DNA from: Bacilli bacterium
GTDB lineage: Bacteria > Bacillota > Bacilli > Bacillales > Amphibacillaceae
DNA: 49,593 nt
NCBI GenBank assembly: GCA_012838505.1
Contig: DUPD01000006.1
Span: 1 to 49,593 of the forward strand
Reading direction: 5' to 3'
Shown here: positions 20,152 to 29,186 of the stretch, piece by piece
How the letters are laid out: every line of letters starts with the position of its first letter
How positions within the stretch are numbered: position 1 is the stretch's first letter
The notes under the pieces: generated by a model
What the model was told of the DNA's origin: nothing
Databases searched by the model: none
Seen by the model: only the letters and a program-made list of their open reading frames with translations
Translations under genes and position numbers: made by a program

Positions 20152-20180
20152 TTGAATCAATCAGAATTAAGATGTATAAT
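20152..20180 (+). promoter_or_regulatory. Promoter of hom-thrC-thrB
   Basis: TTGAAT (20152-20157) and TATAAT (20175-20180) are spaced by 17 bp. The direct repeats at 20181-20219 start immediately downstream. Confidence 0.75.
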
Positions 20181-20219
20181 GTCCACTATGAACAAACATT
20201 TGTGCATTATGAGAGAACA
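20181..20219 (+). repeat. Two 21-bp spaced direct repeats over the hom transcription start (candidate operator)
   Basis: GTCCACTATGAACAAACA (20181-20198) and GTGCATTATGAGAGAACA (20202-20219) share 13 of 18 bases and start 21 bp apart, two helical turns. They sit just after the -10 element, where a repressor would block initiation. B. subtilis hom-thrCB is controlled by the threonine regulator ThrR; whether this is a ThrR-type site cannot be told here. Confidence 0.45.
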
Positions 20220-20237
20220 AAAAGGGGAGGCATTGAA

Positions 20238-21530
20238 ATGGATACGGTGAAAATAGGCTTGTGTGGACTAGGGACGGTTGGAACGGGTGTTGTGAAAGTG
20301 TTACAAGGACACCAAGAAAGAATCCAACATATCTTAGGTTGTAAAATTGAAATTGAAAAGGTTTTAGCAAATGATATTTCTAAAGCAAGAGATGTTGAGA
20401 TTGATCCAAATTGGTTAACGACAGATCCATCTGACCTCGTCGATCATGATGAGATTGACGTGATTGTTGAAGTAATGGGTGGAATCGAGGAAACTTATAA
20501 AATCCTAGAACGTGCATTAAAAAATAAAAAGCACGTTGTCACTGCTAATAAGGATTTAATGGCATTGCACGGTCAAAAATTACTTCAAATCGCAAAAGAG
20601 AATCAGTGTGATATTCAGTATGATGCAAGTATCGCTGGTGGTATTCCAATTGTTCGAACATTAGTTGATGGCTTGGCTTCTGATCATATTGAAAAAGTGA
20701 TGGGGATTGTCAATGGTACGACAAACTTTATTATGACAAAGATGACGAAGGAAGGTTTAGACTTTGATGTTGTCTTAAAAGAAGCTCAAAAATTAGGCTT
20801 TGCTGAAGCAGATCCAAGTGCAGATGTTGATGGGCTTGATGCTGCTCGTAAGATGGTTCTATTAGCTAATTTAGCATTTAAAATGGAATTAAATCTTGAT
20901 GATGTAAAAGTGAAAGGAATTCGACAAGTTACCCAAGAAGATATTAATTTTGCTGATAATTTGGGCTATACAATAAAATTAATCGGGATTGCTTCAATGG
21001 ATGACTATAAAGCTGAAGTGACTGTTGAACCAACACTTTTACCGAAGGATCACCCATTAGCGCTCGTTAATGATGAATTCAACGCCGTTTTCGTTCACGG
21101 TGAAGCAGTAGGTGAAACAATGTTCTATGGACCGGGAGCTGGTAGTTTACCAACAGCAACAGCGGTCGTATCAGACTTAATGGAAGTCATTCGTCATTTA
21201 CGCTTGGGAATCAGTGGGAAATCATATGTTGAACCACAATTCAAACGACAATTAAAGGCTGATCATGAAAAATTCTCACGCCATTTTATCCGTTTAGACG
21301 TTGAAGATGAGGCTGGAGCTTTTCAGGAGATTACGAACGTTTTCTCCGAGAATAATGTAAGCTTTGCGAAAATTTTACAATTACCAGCCAAAGAAAAGGG
21401 CAGAGCAGAAATAGTTATGGTCACACACCATATCAGTCAAGAACAATTACTAAAAAGTATGCAATCTTTAGAAAAACTAACAGTAGTCAAACGACTAATT
21501 AGTCATTATCGAGTTGATGGGGAGGAATAA
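20238..21530 (+). CDS. hom: Homoserine dehydrogenase
   Basis: The enzyme reduces aspartate semialdehyde to homoserine, the branch point to threonine and methionine. Its 430 residues show a Rossmann nucleotide fold (GLGTVGTG, about 10-17), the catalytic domain with GGIPIVRTL and DPSADVDGLDAARKM, and a C-terminal ACT domain from about residue 350 that usually gives threonine feedback. The start is ATG 20238 behind AGGGGAGG; an upstream in-frame codon at 20106 would run through the promoter. thrC follows at once, making hom-thrC-thrB an operon. Confidence 0.96.
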   Translation: MDTVKIGLCGLGTVGTGVVKVLQGHQERIQHILGCKIEIEKVLANDISKARDVEIDPNWLTTDPSDLVDHDEIDVIVEVMGGIEETYKILERALKNKKHVVTANKDLMALHGQKLLQIAKENQCDIQYDASIAGGIPIVRTLVDGLASDHIEKVMGIVNGTTNFIMTKMTKEGLDFDVVLKEAQKLGFAEADPSADVDGLDAARKMVLLANLAFKMELNLDDVKVKGIRQVTQEDINFADNLGYTIKLIGIASMDDYKAEVTVEPTLLPKDHPLALVNDEFNAVFVHGEAVGETMFYGPGAGSLPTATAVVSDLMEVIRHLRLGISGKSYVEPQFKRQLKADHEKFSRHFIRLDVEDEAGAFQEITNVFSENNVSFAKILQLPAKEKGRAEIVMVTHHISQEQLLKSMQSLEKLTVVKRLISHYRVDGEE

Positions 21531-21533
21531 TTG

Positions 21534-22595
21534 ATGGCATGGCAAGGACTTTTACAAGAATATAAAGAATTTTTACCGATAACTGAGAATACACCAATGA
21601 TTAGCTTACATGAAGGGAATACACCATTAATCAAATTAGAAAAAATCTCTGAAAAATATGGGATTGAAGCCTATGCAAAAGTAGAGGGAATTAATCCAAC
21701 TGGCTCATTTAAAGATCGTGGCATGGTCATGGCAATTGCAAAAGCAATTGAAGATGGGGCGAAAACAGTCATTTGTGCGTCAACTGGTAATACGTCTGCC
21801 TCAGCTTCTGCCTATGCGGCAAGAGCTGGATTAAGATCAATTATTATTATCCCAGAAGGTAAAATTGCTCAAGGGAAACTTGCTCAAGCAGTTATGTATG
21901 GTGCAGAAACTTATTCAATTGAAGGAAACTTTGATGATGCCTTAAGAATGGTACGTAAATTAGGTGAACGAGACGATATTACCCTTGTGAACTCTGTTAA
22001 TCCATATCGAATTGAAGGGCAAAAAACGGCTGCTTTTGAAGTTTGTGACGCACTTGGAACAGCTCCTGACTATTTATTCATTCCAGTCGGTAATGCTGGT
22101 AATATAACAGCTTATTGGAAAGGATTCAAAGAGTATCACGAGCTGAAACGAACAGGCTTACCGAAAATGATGGGGTACGAGGCAAGTGGCTCAGCTGCAA
22201 TTGTCAACGATCGAGTAATTGAAAATCCTGAAACAGTCGGAACGGCAATCCGGATCGGAAATCCTGCAAGTTGGAAACAAGCAGTGGCTGCTCGTGATGA
22301 ATCAGGTGGGGTTATCGATGAAATTACCGATGATCAGATGATTGCCGCCTACCAATGGCTTGCTGAAAATGAAGGGATATTCGCAGAACCAGCTTCTAAC
22401 TCATCAATTGCTGGATTGTTTAAGGCATTAGAAGCGGGGCAAGTGAAAAAAGGTGCAAAAGTTGTTTGTGTCTTAACAGGAAATGGGCTAAAAGATCCAG
22501 ATACTGCGATTGAGTACAGTACCATTAAACCAACTGTCTTGCCAAACGATGATGACGTTGTGATTCGGGAAATTGTAGGTCGTGACTCACAATGA
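21534..22595 (+). CDS. thrC: Threonine synthase
   Basis: This PLP enzyme makes threonine from phosphohomoserine. The PLP lysine is Lys60 in [11 protein letters not shown], and the phosphate-binding loop and glycine-rich [13 protein letters not shown] are present. Length is 353 residues, the short Bacillus type. The ATG at 21534 is preferred over TTG at 21531 because GGGGAGG ends 8 nt before it. The stop overlaps the thrB start by 4 bp (ATGA), indicating coupling. Confidence 0.96.
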   Translation: MAWQGLLQEYKEFLPITENTPMISLHEGNTPLIKLEKISEKYGIEAYAKVEGINPTGSFKDRGMVMAIAKAIEDGAKTVICASTGNTSASASAYAARAGLRSIIIIPEGKIAQGKLAQAVMYGAETYSIEGNFDDALRMVRKLGERDDITLVNSVNPYRIEGQKTAAFEVCDALGTAPDYLFIPVGNAGNITAYWKGFKEYHELKRTGLPKMMGYEASGSAAIVNDRVIENPETVGTAIRIGNPASWKQAVAARDESGGVIDEITDDQMIAAYQWLAENEGIFAEPASNSSIAGLFKALEAGQVKKGAKVVCVLTGNGLKDPDTAIEYSTIKPTVLPNDDDVVIREIVGRDSQ

Positions 22596-23473
22596 CTTTT
22601 ATGATTAAAGTGCCAGCCACTACTGCAAATATAGGGGCTGGCTTTGATTCAATTGGGATTGCACTAAATTTGTATTTAACATTGAAAGTGACCGAGGCAG
22701 ATAGACTGGAATTTGTTCTACTGTCAGATCAATTGGAAGGATTGCCAACCGATGAATCGAATTTTATATATCAGATTGCTAAAAGAATAGCAGAGAGGTA
22801 TCAAGTCGATATTTTACCGCCATGTCGGATTGAAATGACAAGTGAGATTCCATTCGCGAGGGGACTTGGCAGTAGTGCGACAGCGATTGTTGCAGGAATC
22901 GAGCTTGCCAATCAATTGTTGCAATTAAACTTAACAGCTGATGAAAAAGTGTTACTTGCAACTGAGATCGAAGGGCACCCCGATAATGTTGCGCCTGCTG
23001 TTTTAGGTGGTTGTGTGATCGGTCATTATGATCAGACGCTTGAAACGATTCGTGTTCCAATTGAAGATTTAAGTTTTGTGACGATCATTCCTGACTTTGA
23101 ATTAAAAACAAGTGATGCACGAGAAATTTTACCAAAACAATTTACTCATAGTGAGAGTGTAAGAGCAAGTAGTGTTGCCAATGTTAGTGTTGCAGCAATC
23201 TGCCAACAAAATTGGCCGGTGTTAGGAAAGTTGATGAAAAAAGATCTGTTTCATCAACCTTATCGAAAAGCATTAATTCCTCATTACACTCAAATTGAAG
23301 CTGCTTTAGCAGATAACGTTTATGGGCTATATTTAAGTGGTGCTGGGCCGACAATGATTGCTCTAGCAAGTCACGAACAAGCAAACAAACATCTTGATCA
23401 ATGGAAGAAAGCTTTTCCACGATTAGAATGGAAAGTGCTTGAGGCTGTCAATCAAGGCGTATCGGTAAAATAA
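22592..23473 (+). CDS. thrB: Homoserine kinase
   Basis: This GHMP-family kinase phosphorylates homoserine with ATP. The N-terminal [16 protein letters not shown] and the ATP loop [16 protein letters not shown] are diagnostic, and a C-terminal [11 protein letters not shown] glycine motif is present. At 293 residues it has normal length. The start overlaps the thrC stop; an in-frame ATG three codons in (22601) is a possible alternative. It ends the threonine operon and is followed by a strong terminator. Confidence 0.95.
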   Translation: MTFMIKVPATTANIGAGFDSIGIALNLYLTLKVTEADRLEFVLLSDQLEGLPTDESNFIYQIAKRIAERYQVDILPPCRIEMTSEIPFARGLGSSATAIVAGIELANQLLQLNLTADEKVLLATEIEGHPDNVAPAVLGGCVIGHYDQTLETIRVPIEDLSFVTIIPDFELKTSDAREILPKQFTHSESVRASSVANVSVAAICQQNWPVLGKLMKKDLFHQPYRKALIPHYTQIEAALADNVYGLYLSGAGPTMIALASHEQANKHLDQWKKAFPRLEWKVLEAVNQGVSVK

Positions 23474-23492
23474 ACAGTTGAATAAATCGAAC

Positions 23493-23530
23493 AAAAAAGA
23501 CTACTTTAGCAAAATTAAAGTAGTCTTTTT
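23493..23530. terminator. Terminator after thrB, usable from both sides
   Basis: A 14-bp stem (AAAGACTACTTTA paired with TAAAGTAGTCTTT) is flanked by A and T runs, so it can also end the convergent NfuA-type gene. Confidence 0.9.
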
Positions 23531-23563
23531 GGCTTATTCATTTTAAAGTGCTTGTTTTACAAC

Positions 23564-23788
23564 TTACACAATTTGTTCTATTTCACGTACGCCAGGTACT
23601 TCTGATACGAGGGCGCGCTCAATTCCTGCTTTAAGTGTTAACGTTGAGCTCGGGCAGTTCCCACATGCTCCGAGTAAACGGAGACGTACAATTCCTTGAT
23701 CGATATCAACTAGTTCTACATCGCCACCGTCACGCAGTAAGAATGGACGTAATCTCTTTAAAACTTCTTGGACTTGTTCTTGCATCAT
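23564..23788 (-). CDS. yutI: NifU-like Fe-S carrier (YutI/NfuA C-terminal type)
   Basis: This short protein of 74 residues consists of a NifU C-terminal domain. [14 protein letters not shown] and the cluster-binding CGNC motif (Cys42 and Cys45) followed by PSS are diagnostic. Such proteins carry a 4Fe-4S cluster from the SUF scaffold to client enzymes. A second Met directly follows the first, and either could start translation. It is slightly shorter at the N-terminus than many relatives. It is encoded next to an IscA-type carrier on the opposite strand, away from the suf operon. Confidence 0.92.
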   Translation of the reverse strand: MMQEQVQEVLKRLRPFLLRDGGDVELVDIDQGIVRLRLLGACGNCPSSTLTLKAGIERALVSEVPGVREIEQIV

Positions 23789-23929
23789 CCATCTACTCCT
23801 TTCTGTCTTGCTTTTTTAATTATACCATTTATTTTGAGAATTAAGAAGTGATCAAGATTATTTCTCGGGAAATAATTTGCTCGATCTAAATCTAATGAAT
23901 TAGGTTTTTCTGTTGTTTGAGCGGTGAAT

Positions 23930-23958
23930 TTGAATTAATAGTTCCTTTTACGTATACT
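23930..23958 (+). promoter_or_regulatory. Promoter of the IscA-type gene
   Basis: TTGAAT (23930-23935) and TATACT (23953-23958) are spaced by 17 bp, 33 nt before the start codon. Confidence 0.65.
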
Positions 23959-23991
23959 GTAAGATAAGAATGATGAGGAGGGTAAAGATTG

Positions 23992-24351
23992 ATGGTTCTC
24001 CAAATTACTCAACAAGCCAAAGATCGTATGATTGAAATGTTAAACTATGAAGAAAATGATCGTCTCAGGCTTCGCTTAGGTGTGAATGATGAGGGATGTA
24101 ATGGATTATCATACTCACTAAGATTCGATGAGGAATTTGATCAACGGGTTGATTATTTAACTGATATAAATATGATTCCAGTAACGGTTAAAAAAGTAGA
24201 TATTGATATTGTCACCGGCACAATAATTGATTTTAAACAGAATATGATGGGTGGCGGATTTACCGTCGACAATCCCAACACAGTCAATTCATGTGGATGT
24301 GATTCTGCAGCAAAAGCAGAAGATCGAGAAAGTGTACCGGAAAACTGCTGA
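23992..24351 (+). CDS. yutM: IscA/SufA-type Fe-S cluster carrier (YutM-like)
   Basis: The 119-residue A-type carrier belongs to the HesB/IscA family. The three cluster ligands are present: Cys36 in EGCNGLSY and Cys101 and Cys103 in SCGCD. These proteins accept or pass iron-sulfur clusters between scaffold and targets. The ATG at 23992 follows GAGGAGGG by about 9 nt, and the TTG one codon upstream is not needed. The acidic C-terminal tail after CGC ends in Cys. It complements the suf operon, which has no sufA. Confidence 0.93.
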   Translation: MVLQITQQAKDRMIEMLNYEENDRLRLRLGVNDEGCNGLSYSLRFDEEFDQRVDYLTDINMIPVTVKKVDIDIVTGTIIDFKQNMMGGGFTVDNPNTVNSCGCDSAAKAEDRESVPENC

Positions 24352-24401
24352 TTTATCTGAATAACGTTTGGGAATTTTTCGGAAAAGAATTTAACTGAAT
24401 G

Positions 24402-24460
24402 AAAAAGCTTCTTCGGACGATAAGGCTTAGTTCTTATCGAAACGAAGAAGCTTTTTATTA
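24402..24460 (+). terminator. Terminator after the IscA-type gene
   Basis: AAAAAGCTTCTTCG pairs with CGAAGAAGCTTTTT. The interval also forms an inner stem (GATAAG/CTTATC), and a T run follows. Confidence 0.9.
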
Positions 24461-24625
24461 TTTATCTTATCTTAAGATCAAAAAACTAGCTCTGATTGTA
24501 GTCGACGAAAAATAATTAGGCGATTAGAGGTAATTTAAGATAAATTATAAAGAGTTGTGTTACATTTAGAATGGAGCAAACAGTGGTGAGTGTAAAACAC
24601 ATAAATAGAAAGTAGGTTGATATAT

Positions 24626-25081
24626 ATGAGTAATGATTTAACAAACCAAATGTGGAAGGACTTTATGAAGGTTAATCCAAATGCACCGAAAAGTTATGAA
24701 GCATGGGCATTTGGTGATTCTAAGGAAATGGCAGATGAACTTGCTGAATTGGTTGTGAAAGGTATTAAAACAGCTACAGCTTCTAATTATTCACTGTATG
24801 AAGAAAATGAACCCTTACCGTATGTTGGTCTGCACAACATTGTTCTCGATGGCGACGGTCAAGCCGTTGCGATTGTCAAAACGACTTCTGTTGAAATTAT
24901 TCCATTTGATGAAGTATCCGAAGAACACGCTTATTTAGAAGGTGAAGGCGACCGAACCTTGAAGTATTGGCGAGATGTACATGAAGCCTTTTTTACGAAA
25001 GAGCTTAGAGAGGTTGACCAGGATTTCCATAATAAAATACCAGTTGTATGTGAAAGATTTGAGATATTATATAAAAATTAG
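24626..25081 (+). CDS. ASCH domain protein
   Basis: The 151-residue protein carries an ASCH domain, a PUA-like beta-barrel predicted to bind RNA. Visible blocks are an N-terminal WKDFMK helix, GIKTATASN, VGLHNIVLDGDGQAVAIVKTTSVEIIPFDEVSEEHA and the C-terminal VCERFEILYK. Some ASCH proteins hydrolyse N4-acetylcytidine, but the substrate here cannot be told. ATG 24626 is preferred since AGTAGG lies about 9 nt upstream. It is a single gene between the iscA terminator and convergent yumC. Confidence 0.85.
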   Translation: MSNDLTNQMWKDFMKVNPNAPKSYEAWAFGDSKEMADELAELVVKGIKTATASNYSLYEENEPLPYVGLHNIVLDGDGQAVAIVKTTSVEIIPFDEVSEEHAYLEGEGDRTLKYWRDVHEAFFTKELREVDQDFHNKIPVVCERFEILYKN

Positions 25082-25149
25082 GATATAAATATTTACAAGG
25101 GAAATTGCTGAAAATCATTAGAACGTGATCGTTCTGAATTCTTAAACCT

Positions 25150-25184
25150 GAAAAAAGAGCCTCCATCACTGGAAGCTCTTTATC
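25150..25184 (-). terminator. Terminator of yumC
   Basis: On the minus strand AAGAGCTTCCA pairs with TGGAGGCTCTT (one G-U pair), followed by a run of T. Confidence 0.85.
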
Positions 25185-25188
25185 TGGA

Positions 25189-26181
25189 TTAGTTATCAAA
25201 CATATCCGTTGAGTGTCGGGGTTGTAGGCGTGCGCTAGGTTCGTAATGAGCGATTGCGTTATTGATTGCCGTTGGGCCTTCACCAAATCCTGTTGCAATC
25301 AGATTAACTTTACCTGGATACGTACAAATATCTCCGGCTGCGTAAATCCCTTCAATATTCGTTTCCATCTTAGAATTGACGACAATACTATTTTTTTCAA
25401 TCTCTAGACCCCAATCTTTAATCGGGCCAAGTTTTGAAATAAAACCATAGTTACAAATTACTGCATCAACATCAATTGTTTCAATCCGATCGCCTCGTAC
25501 TTCTTTGACGACGACTTGCTCAATTGTGTCCTCACCAATTAATTGGTCTGGGACAAACGGTGTTAAAATGTTGACACTTGATTCGGTTAGTTTTTTGACG
25601 CTATGTTCATGAGCGCGGAACTGATCACGCCTATGAATCAATGTCACTTCTTTTGCGATTGGCTCAAGCATCAGTGCCCAGTCAACAGCTGAGTCACCGC
25701 CACCAAATAGAGCAATCCGTTTATCCTTAAACTGGTTCATTTGATCAACATAATAATGCAAGTTACGATTTTCAAATGCTTCGGCTTCTTTTAAGTTTAA
25801 TTTTCTTGGTTGAAAAGCGCCATTACCAGCTGTAATAATAATTGTTTTAGAGAGATGTGTGCCTTTGTTCGTTGTCAGTTCAAAGGTGCCATCTTCTAAT
25901 CGCTCGACTTGCTCGACTGCTTCTCCAAGACAAAAAGTAGGATCGAACATATTTAATTGCTCTTCAAGATTGTCAATCAATTGTTGAGCGCCTACTTTGG
26001 GGAAACCTGCAATATCGTATATATTTTTTTCGGGGTAAAGGGCGCTTAATTGACCGCCGATATGTGGCAAGCTTTCAATAATTTTGACACTTGCTTGTCG
26101 TAAGCCACCATAGAAAGCGGTAAATAAGCCAACTGGGCCTGCCCCAATAATTGTTACATCATATAATTTACGTTCGACCAT
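25189..26181 (-). CDS. yumC: Ferredoxin/flavodoxin-NADP+ reductase, YumC type
   Basis: This thioredoxin-reductase-like FAD enzyme of 330 residues transfers electrons between NADPH and ferredoxin or flavodoxin. It has an N-terminal FAD dinucleotide fold ([16 protein letters not shown]), an NADP fold ([13 protein letters not shown]) and the C-terminal [21 protein letters not shown]. It lacks the CxxC of thioredoxin reductase, as expected for YumC. The start at 26181 is chosen because a GAGGAAGGA ribosome site lies inside the longer alternative from 26208. In B. subtilis, YumC is essential and probably supplies electrons for iron-sulfur and flavodoxin-dependent enzymes. Confidence 0.93.
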   Translation of the reverse strand: MVERKLYDVTIIGAGPVGLFTAFYGGLRQASVKIIESLPHIGGQLSALYPEKNIYDIAGFPKVGAQQLIDNLEEQLNMFDPTFCLGEAVEQVERLEDGTFELTTNKGTHLSKTIIITAGNGAFQPRKLNLKEAEAFENRNLHYYVDQMNQFKDKRIALFGGGDSAVDWALMLEPIAKEVTLIHRRDQFRAHEHSVKKLTESSVNILTPFVPDQLIGEDTIEQVVVKEVRGDRIETIDVDAVICNYGFISKLGPIKDWGLEIEKNSIVVNSKMETNIEGIYAAGDICTYPGKVNLIATGFGEGPTAINNAIAHYEPSARLQPRHSTDMFDN

Positions 26182-26381
26182 TTTTTCATCCTTCCTCTTT
26201 GCTAACATAACTAAGCATTATTCTAACACACTTTTGCTAAGAATCACTTTAAAAAGTCCTAGCCTAACTGTGCCTTTCTTTTGGGTAAAATTTGGATTGA
26301 AAAAAAACCTTAAAACCGATAAGATAAATATGACAATATTGTGACAGAAAAGATTTGATCAGTCGTAGAGGAGGGTTTAGT

Positions 26382-27593
26382 ATGGCCCCGATAAAAGTCG
26401 TTATACTAGGTGCAGGTTATGCGGGATTAACCGCAGTTATGAAGTTACAAAAACAAAAGGCAAGTCAACCAATTGAACTGACGTTAATTAATAAAAACCA
26501 GTATCATTATCAAACGATCTGGTTACATCGAAATGCGGTTGGTTCTCACTCTGTTGAAGATTCCACTTTTGATTTGCGAGAATTGCTTGATTTAAGTAAA
26601 GTGAATCTAGTTCAAGAAACCGTGACGAGTCTTGATCCGAATCTACAAATTGTAAAAACGGAACAAGGATCGTACCGGTATGATTATTTATTTGTTGGCT
26701 TAGGTTCTGTGATCGATTCGTTTCAAATTCCAGGTTTAAGTGAGCATGCGTGTTCAATCACGACACTAGAACGGGCGACACAATTGTATGAGCGAATGTT
26801 GACGATGTTAGATCACTATCGTCAAACTGCGATGAATCGAGAACTTCAAGTTGTCATTGGTGGTGGAGGTTTTACCGGGGTTGTCCTCCTAGGGGAGTTA
26901 ACTGAACGCTTACCGCTGATCTGTGCGGAAAAAGGCATTGATCGAAAAAAAATTAAATTGCTTTCGATAGAACATGAATCAACGGTTTTACCTGAGTTTG
27001 ACTTGGAGCTTGGTGAATATGCAATGCAACAGTTGGAAGCTCGGGGTGTTGAGTTCCGCTTAAAGACGAAAATAAAATCACTAACAGAAAAAAGTTTAAA
27101 AATTGAACAATCAGGAATTGTTGAAGATATTCCGGTTGATCTATTTGTTTGGACTGCGGGGGTTAAAGGTCATCCTCTAATTGAACAAGCAAACTTTAAA
27201 ACGACGCTTGGGCGTGTCGAAGTAGAGGCTGATTTAACAGCGCCTGGGTATTCAAATATCTTCCTAATCGGTGATGTGGCAATCGTGAGAGATCAAACTG
27301 GTCGTGCTTACTTACCGAATGCTGACATCGCGATTCAAAAGGCTAAAACTGCTGTCGACAATTTGCTAATTAAATTATCTGGCTCGGATCAGACGAAAGC
27401 TTTTCAATTTAAAAATCGAGGAACAATCGCATCAATTGGTGCAAAAGATGCGATTGGTGTGACGGCAAAAGGTCAGAAAATTTTTGGCCGTGCTGTTGCA
27501 CTTTTAAAGAAGTTAGCTGATTATCAATTTTTATATCAAATTGGTGGTTGGAAGTTAGTTCGGATGCAATTAAGGAAAAGAAAACAAGTATAG
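26382..27593 (+). CDS. yumB: Type II NADH dehydrogenase-like oxidoreductase (YumB)
   Basis: The 403-residue FAD protein belongs to the NDH-2 family, which oxidises NADH and reduces a membrane quinone without pumping protons. The FAD fold VVILGAGYAGLTAVMKL and the NAD fold VVIGGGGFTGVVLLGEL are visible, followed by FVWTAGVKGHPL and IFLIGDVAIVRD. The C-terminus ends in a basic amphipathic region that could hold it to the membrane. ATG 26382 follows GAGGAGGG. It is divergent from yumC, as in related bacilli. Confidence 0.9.
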   Translation: MAPIKVVILGAGYAGLTAVMKLQKQKASQPIELTLINKNQYHYQTIWLHRNAVGSHSVEDSTFDLRELLDLSKVNLVQETVTSLDPNLQIVKTEQGSYRYDYLFVGLGSVIDSFQIPGLSEHACSITTLERATQLYERMLTMLDHYRQTAMNRELQVVIGGGGFTGVVLLGELTERLPLICAEKGIDRKKIKLLSIEHESTVLPEFDLELGEYAMQQLEARGVEFRLKTKIKSLTEKSLKIEQSGIVEDIPVDLFVWTAGVKGHPLIEQANFKTTLGRVEVEADLTAPGYSNIFLIGDVAIVRDQTGRAYLPNADIAIQKAKTAVDNLLIKLSGSDQTKAFQFKNRGTIASIGAKDAIGVTAKGQKIFGRAVALLKKLADYQFLYQIGGWKLVRMQLRKRKQV

Positions 27594-27639
27594 ATTTAGT
27601 TAATTTTGGTTATCCTGTCCAATTAGGATGGTGACTGAA

Positions 27640-27870
27640 ATGAAAAAAATGATTTATTACTTTTTATTCGTGAGTGTCGTTATTTTTGCTGGCTTAACAA
27701 CTGTTAGCGCAATTTCTAATATTCAATTTGTTGATATTTATCCAAACAATCAGCTAACAAGTTCGCCAACAAGTGGGCACTATCAAGTGCGTTCGATCAA
27801 TTTTGATTATAAAACTGAAGCGATCGCAGCTTTTAAATCAAATGGAAATGATCAATTCGTTGAAGTTTAG
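27640..27870 (+). CDS. Small exported protein of unknown function
   Basis: The 76-residue product starts with a Sec-type signal peptide (MKKMIYYFLFVSVVIFAG, likely cut after VSA), leaving about 52 residues without cysteines or a family I recognise. ATG 27640 is preferred over 27628 because AGGATGGTGA directly upstream looks like its ribosome site. It follows yumB by 46 nt and may be co-transcribed with it. The pattern fits a small secreted or envelope protein, with no further function visible. Confidence 0.6.
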   Translation: MKKMIYYFLFVSVVIFAGLTTVSAISNIQFVDIYPNNQLTSSPTSGHYQVRSINFDYKTEAIAAFKSNGNDQFVEV

Positions 27871-27882
27871 TTTTTAACAATG

Positions 27883-27935
27883 AAAAAGCAATGCTAAGGT
27901 GGTTTGATACCGAACTTTAACATTGCTTTTATTTT
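27883..27935. terminator. Bidirectional terminator before yuiD end
   Basis: AAAAAGCAATG(C)TAA pairs with TTAACATTGCTTTT around an inner stem, with A and T runs at the two ends, between convergent genes. Confidence 0.82.
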
Positions 27936-27938
27936 GAG

Positions 27939-28421
27939 CTAAAAAAGTGGATAAGCGAGGAAGGCTAGAGCAATTCCGGTTAAGCCGCCGAAGAAAACTT
28001 CAATTGGTTGATGACCAAGTAATTCTTTTAGTTCCTGCTTTTTTTCAAATTCTTTTTTCTTTGACCACACTTTTGCTTCTTCAACAAAGTACTGGAAATC
28101 CTTGACTAACATATTTAAGACGATTGCTTGTTCTCCAGCTTGTCGTCTAATTCCAGTAGCATCAAACATAATAATGATACTAAATACACAAGACACCGCA
28201 AAAATTCCTGACGATATTCCGTGCTCAATTCCTACACCTGTTGTTACAGCGGCAACTGCAGCTGAGTGGCTACTAGGCATACCACCTGTACTAAATGCAA
28301 GACCAGGTTTGAATTCTTTTGTTGCAATATAATGGATTGGTACTTTAATCCCTTGAGCAAAAAGAATCGCAAACAGGGCGATCATTAATGGGAAATTTTC
28401 AAACAGAGCCACTCTTGACAC
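27939..28421 (-). CDS. yuiD: Divergent PAP2-family membrane protein (YuiD)
   Basis: The 160-residue membrane protein belongs to the DUF212/divergent PAP2 family. It has about four transmembrane segments and the conserved STGGMPSSHSA motif and IMFDATGIRRQAGEQA loop. The PSSH block resembles the phosphatase motif of PAP2 acid phosphatases, so a lipid or phosphate ester substrate is likely but unproven. It lies next to bioY as in B. subtilis (yuiD near yuiG). Confidence 0.9.
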   Translation of the reverse strand: MSRVALFENFPLMIALFAILFAQGIKVPIHYIATKEFKPGLAFSTGGMPSSHSAAVAAVTTGVGIEHGISSGIFAVSCVFSIIIMFDATGIRRQAGEQAIVLNMLVKDFQYFVEEAKVWSKKKEFEKKQELKELLGHQPIEVFFGGLTGIALAFLAYPLF

Positions 28422-28494
28422 ATCCTTTCAATCACAAATCAAATGCTATCGATTATTATAGCACAATTATTTTATCGAAGTCATTTCGGATCAG

Positions 28495-29091
28495 TTAAAT
28501 TTTTGCCTTTAAACGTGACGAAATAACAGGGAACCTTTTCTGATAGCGTTGGAATACAAATGCTGCGACTAGTGCTAAACCAAAATCTTTAATCAGAAAA
28601 GGGAGCATTGATAGCCAGGCTGATAAATAACGAAGCTCGAGTCCGAGCCACGTGTTCATCGCGAGGTACATATAACTAATCCCTATTATGTAATTAACCC
28701 CTACACCGATTAAGCAAACATATATTGTTGATTTTTGTGTCGTAATCGCTTTGCGTTCTGTTAAAAATCCACTCACATAAGCAACAAAAACAAATGATAA
28801 TAAGAAACCACCAGTATAATTAATCAGGACAAATAATCCACCTTGCATTTGGGCAAAGACAGGGATACCGATTACACCTAGTAAAAGATAGCCGATCATT
28901 GATAATGTACCGATTCGTTTTCCGAGCAATAAACCGGCTAGGATACTGAAAAAAGTTTGTAATGAGAGTGGTACAGATACCCCAGCAATCGGGATTGAGA
29001 GAAATGGTAACCAGGAAGTTAGATTTGCACCGATTGCCATCAAACAAATAAAAATCGCGCTATAGCATAGTTCAACAGTAGAAATTTTCAT
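28495..29091 (-). CDS. bioY: Biotin transporter, BioY substrate-binding component
   Basis: The 198-residue membrane protein has about six helices and is the S component of an ECF-type biotin importer. Conserved loops such as IPIAGVSVPLSLQTFFSILAG and GVIGIPVFAQMQGG, and the middle GGFLLSFVFVAYVSG, are typical. It pairs with a shared ECF energising module encoded elsewhere, or works alone. A BirA operator covers its upstream region (29113-29144), tying expression to biotin status. Confidence 0.93.
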   Translation of the reverse strand: MKISTVELCYSAIFICLMAIGANLTSWLPFLSIPIAGVSVPLSLQTFFSILAGLLLGKRIGTLSMIGYLLLGVIGIPVFAQMQGGLFVLINYTGGFLLSFVFVAYVSGFLTERKAITTQKSTIYVCLIGVGVNYIIGISYMYLAMNTWLGLELRYLSAWLSMLPFLIKDFGLALVAAFVFQRYQKRFPVISSRLKAKI

Positions 29092-29112
29092 AATTATAGT
29101 TTATCTCCTTTA

Positions 29113-29144
29113 ATGTTAACTCATTTTTATTTTGGTTAACAATT
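29113..29144 (-). promoter_or_regulatory. BirA operator upstream of bioY
   Basis: On the minus strand, ATTGTTAACC and GTTAACAT are separated by about 13 bp, matching the Bacillus BirA box TTGTTAACC-N14/15-GGTTAAC. It lies 22-53 nt before the bioY start, where binding of biotin-loaded BirA would repress transcription. Confidence 0.85.
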
Positions 29145-29155
29145 TGTTTTTTTAT

Positions 29156-29181
29156 AAGAGTTTGTCAACAGACAAACTCTT
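29156..29181 (-). other. Strong stem-loop downstream of deoD
   Basis: A perfect 11-bp inverted repeat (29156-29166 with 29171-29181) has a 4-nt loop, just after the deoD stop. On the minus strand it is followed by A rather than T, so it does not look like a standard intrinsic terminator. It may instead protect the deoD mRNA 3' end. Confidence 0.6.
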
Positions 29182-29186
29182 GGTGA

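Noticed and set aside
29156-29181. Intrinsic terminator of deoD
   Set aside because: The stem is strong, but on the deoD strand it is followed by A and not T, so it is listed only as a stem-loop.
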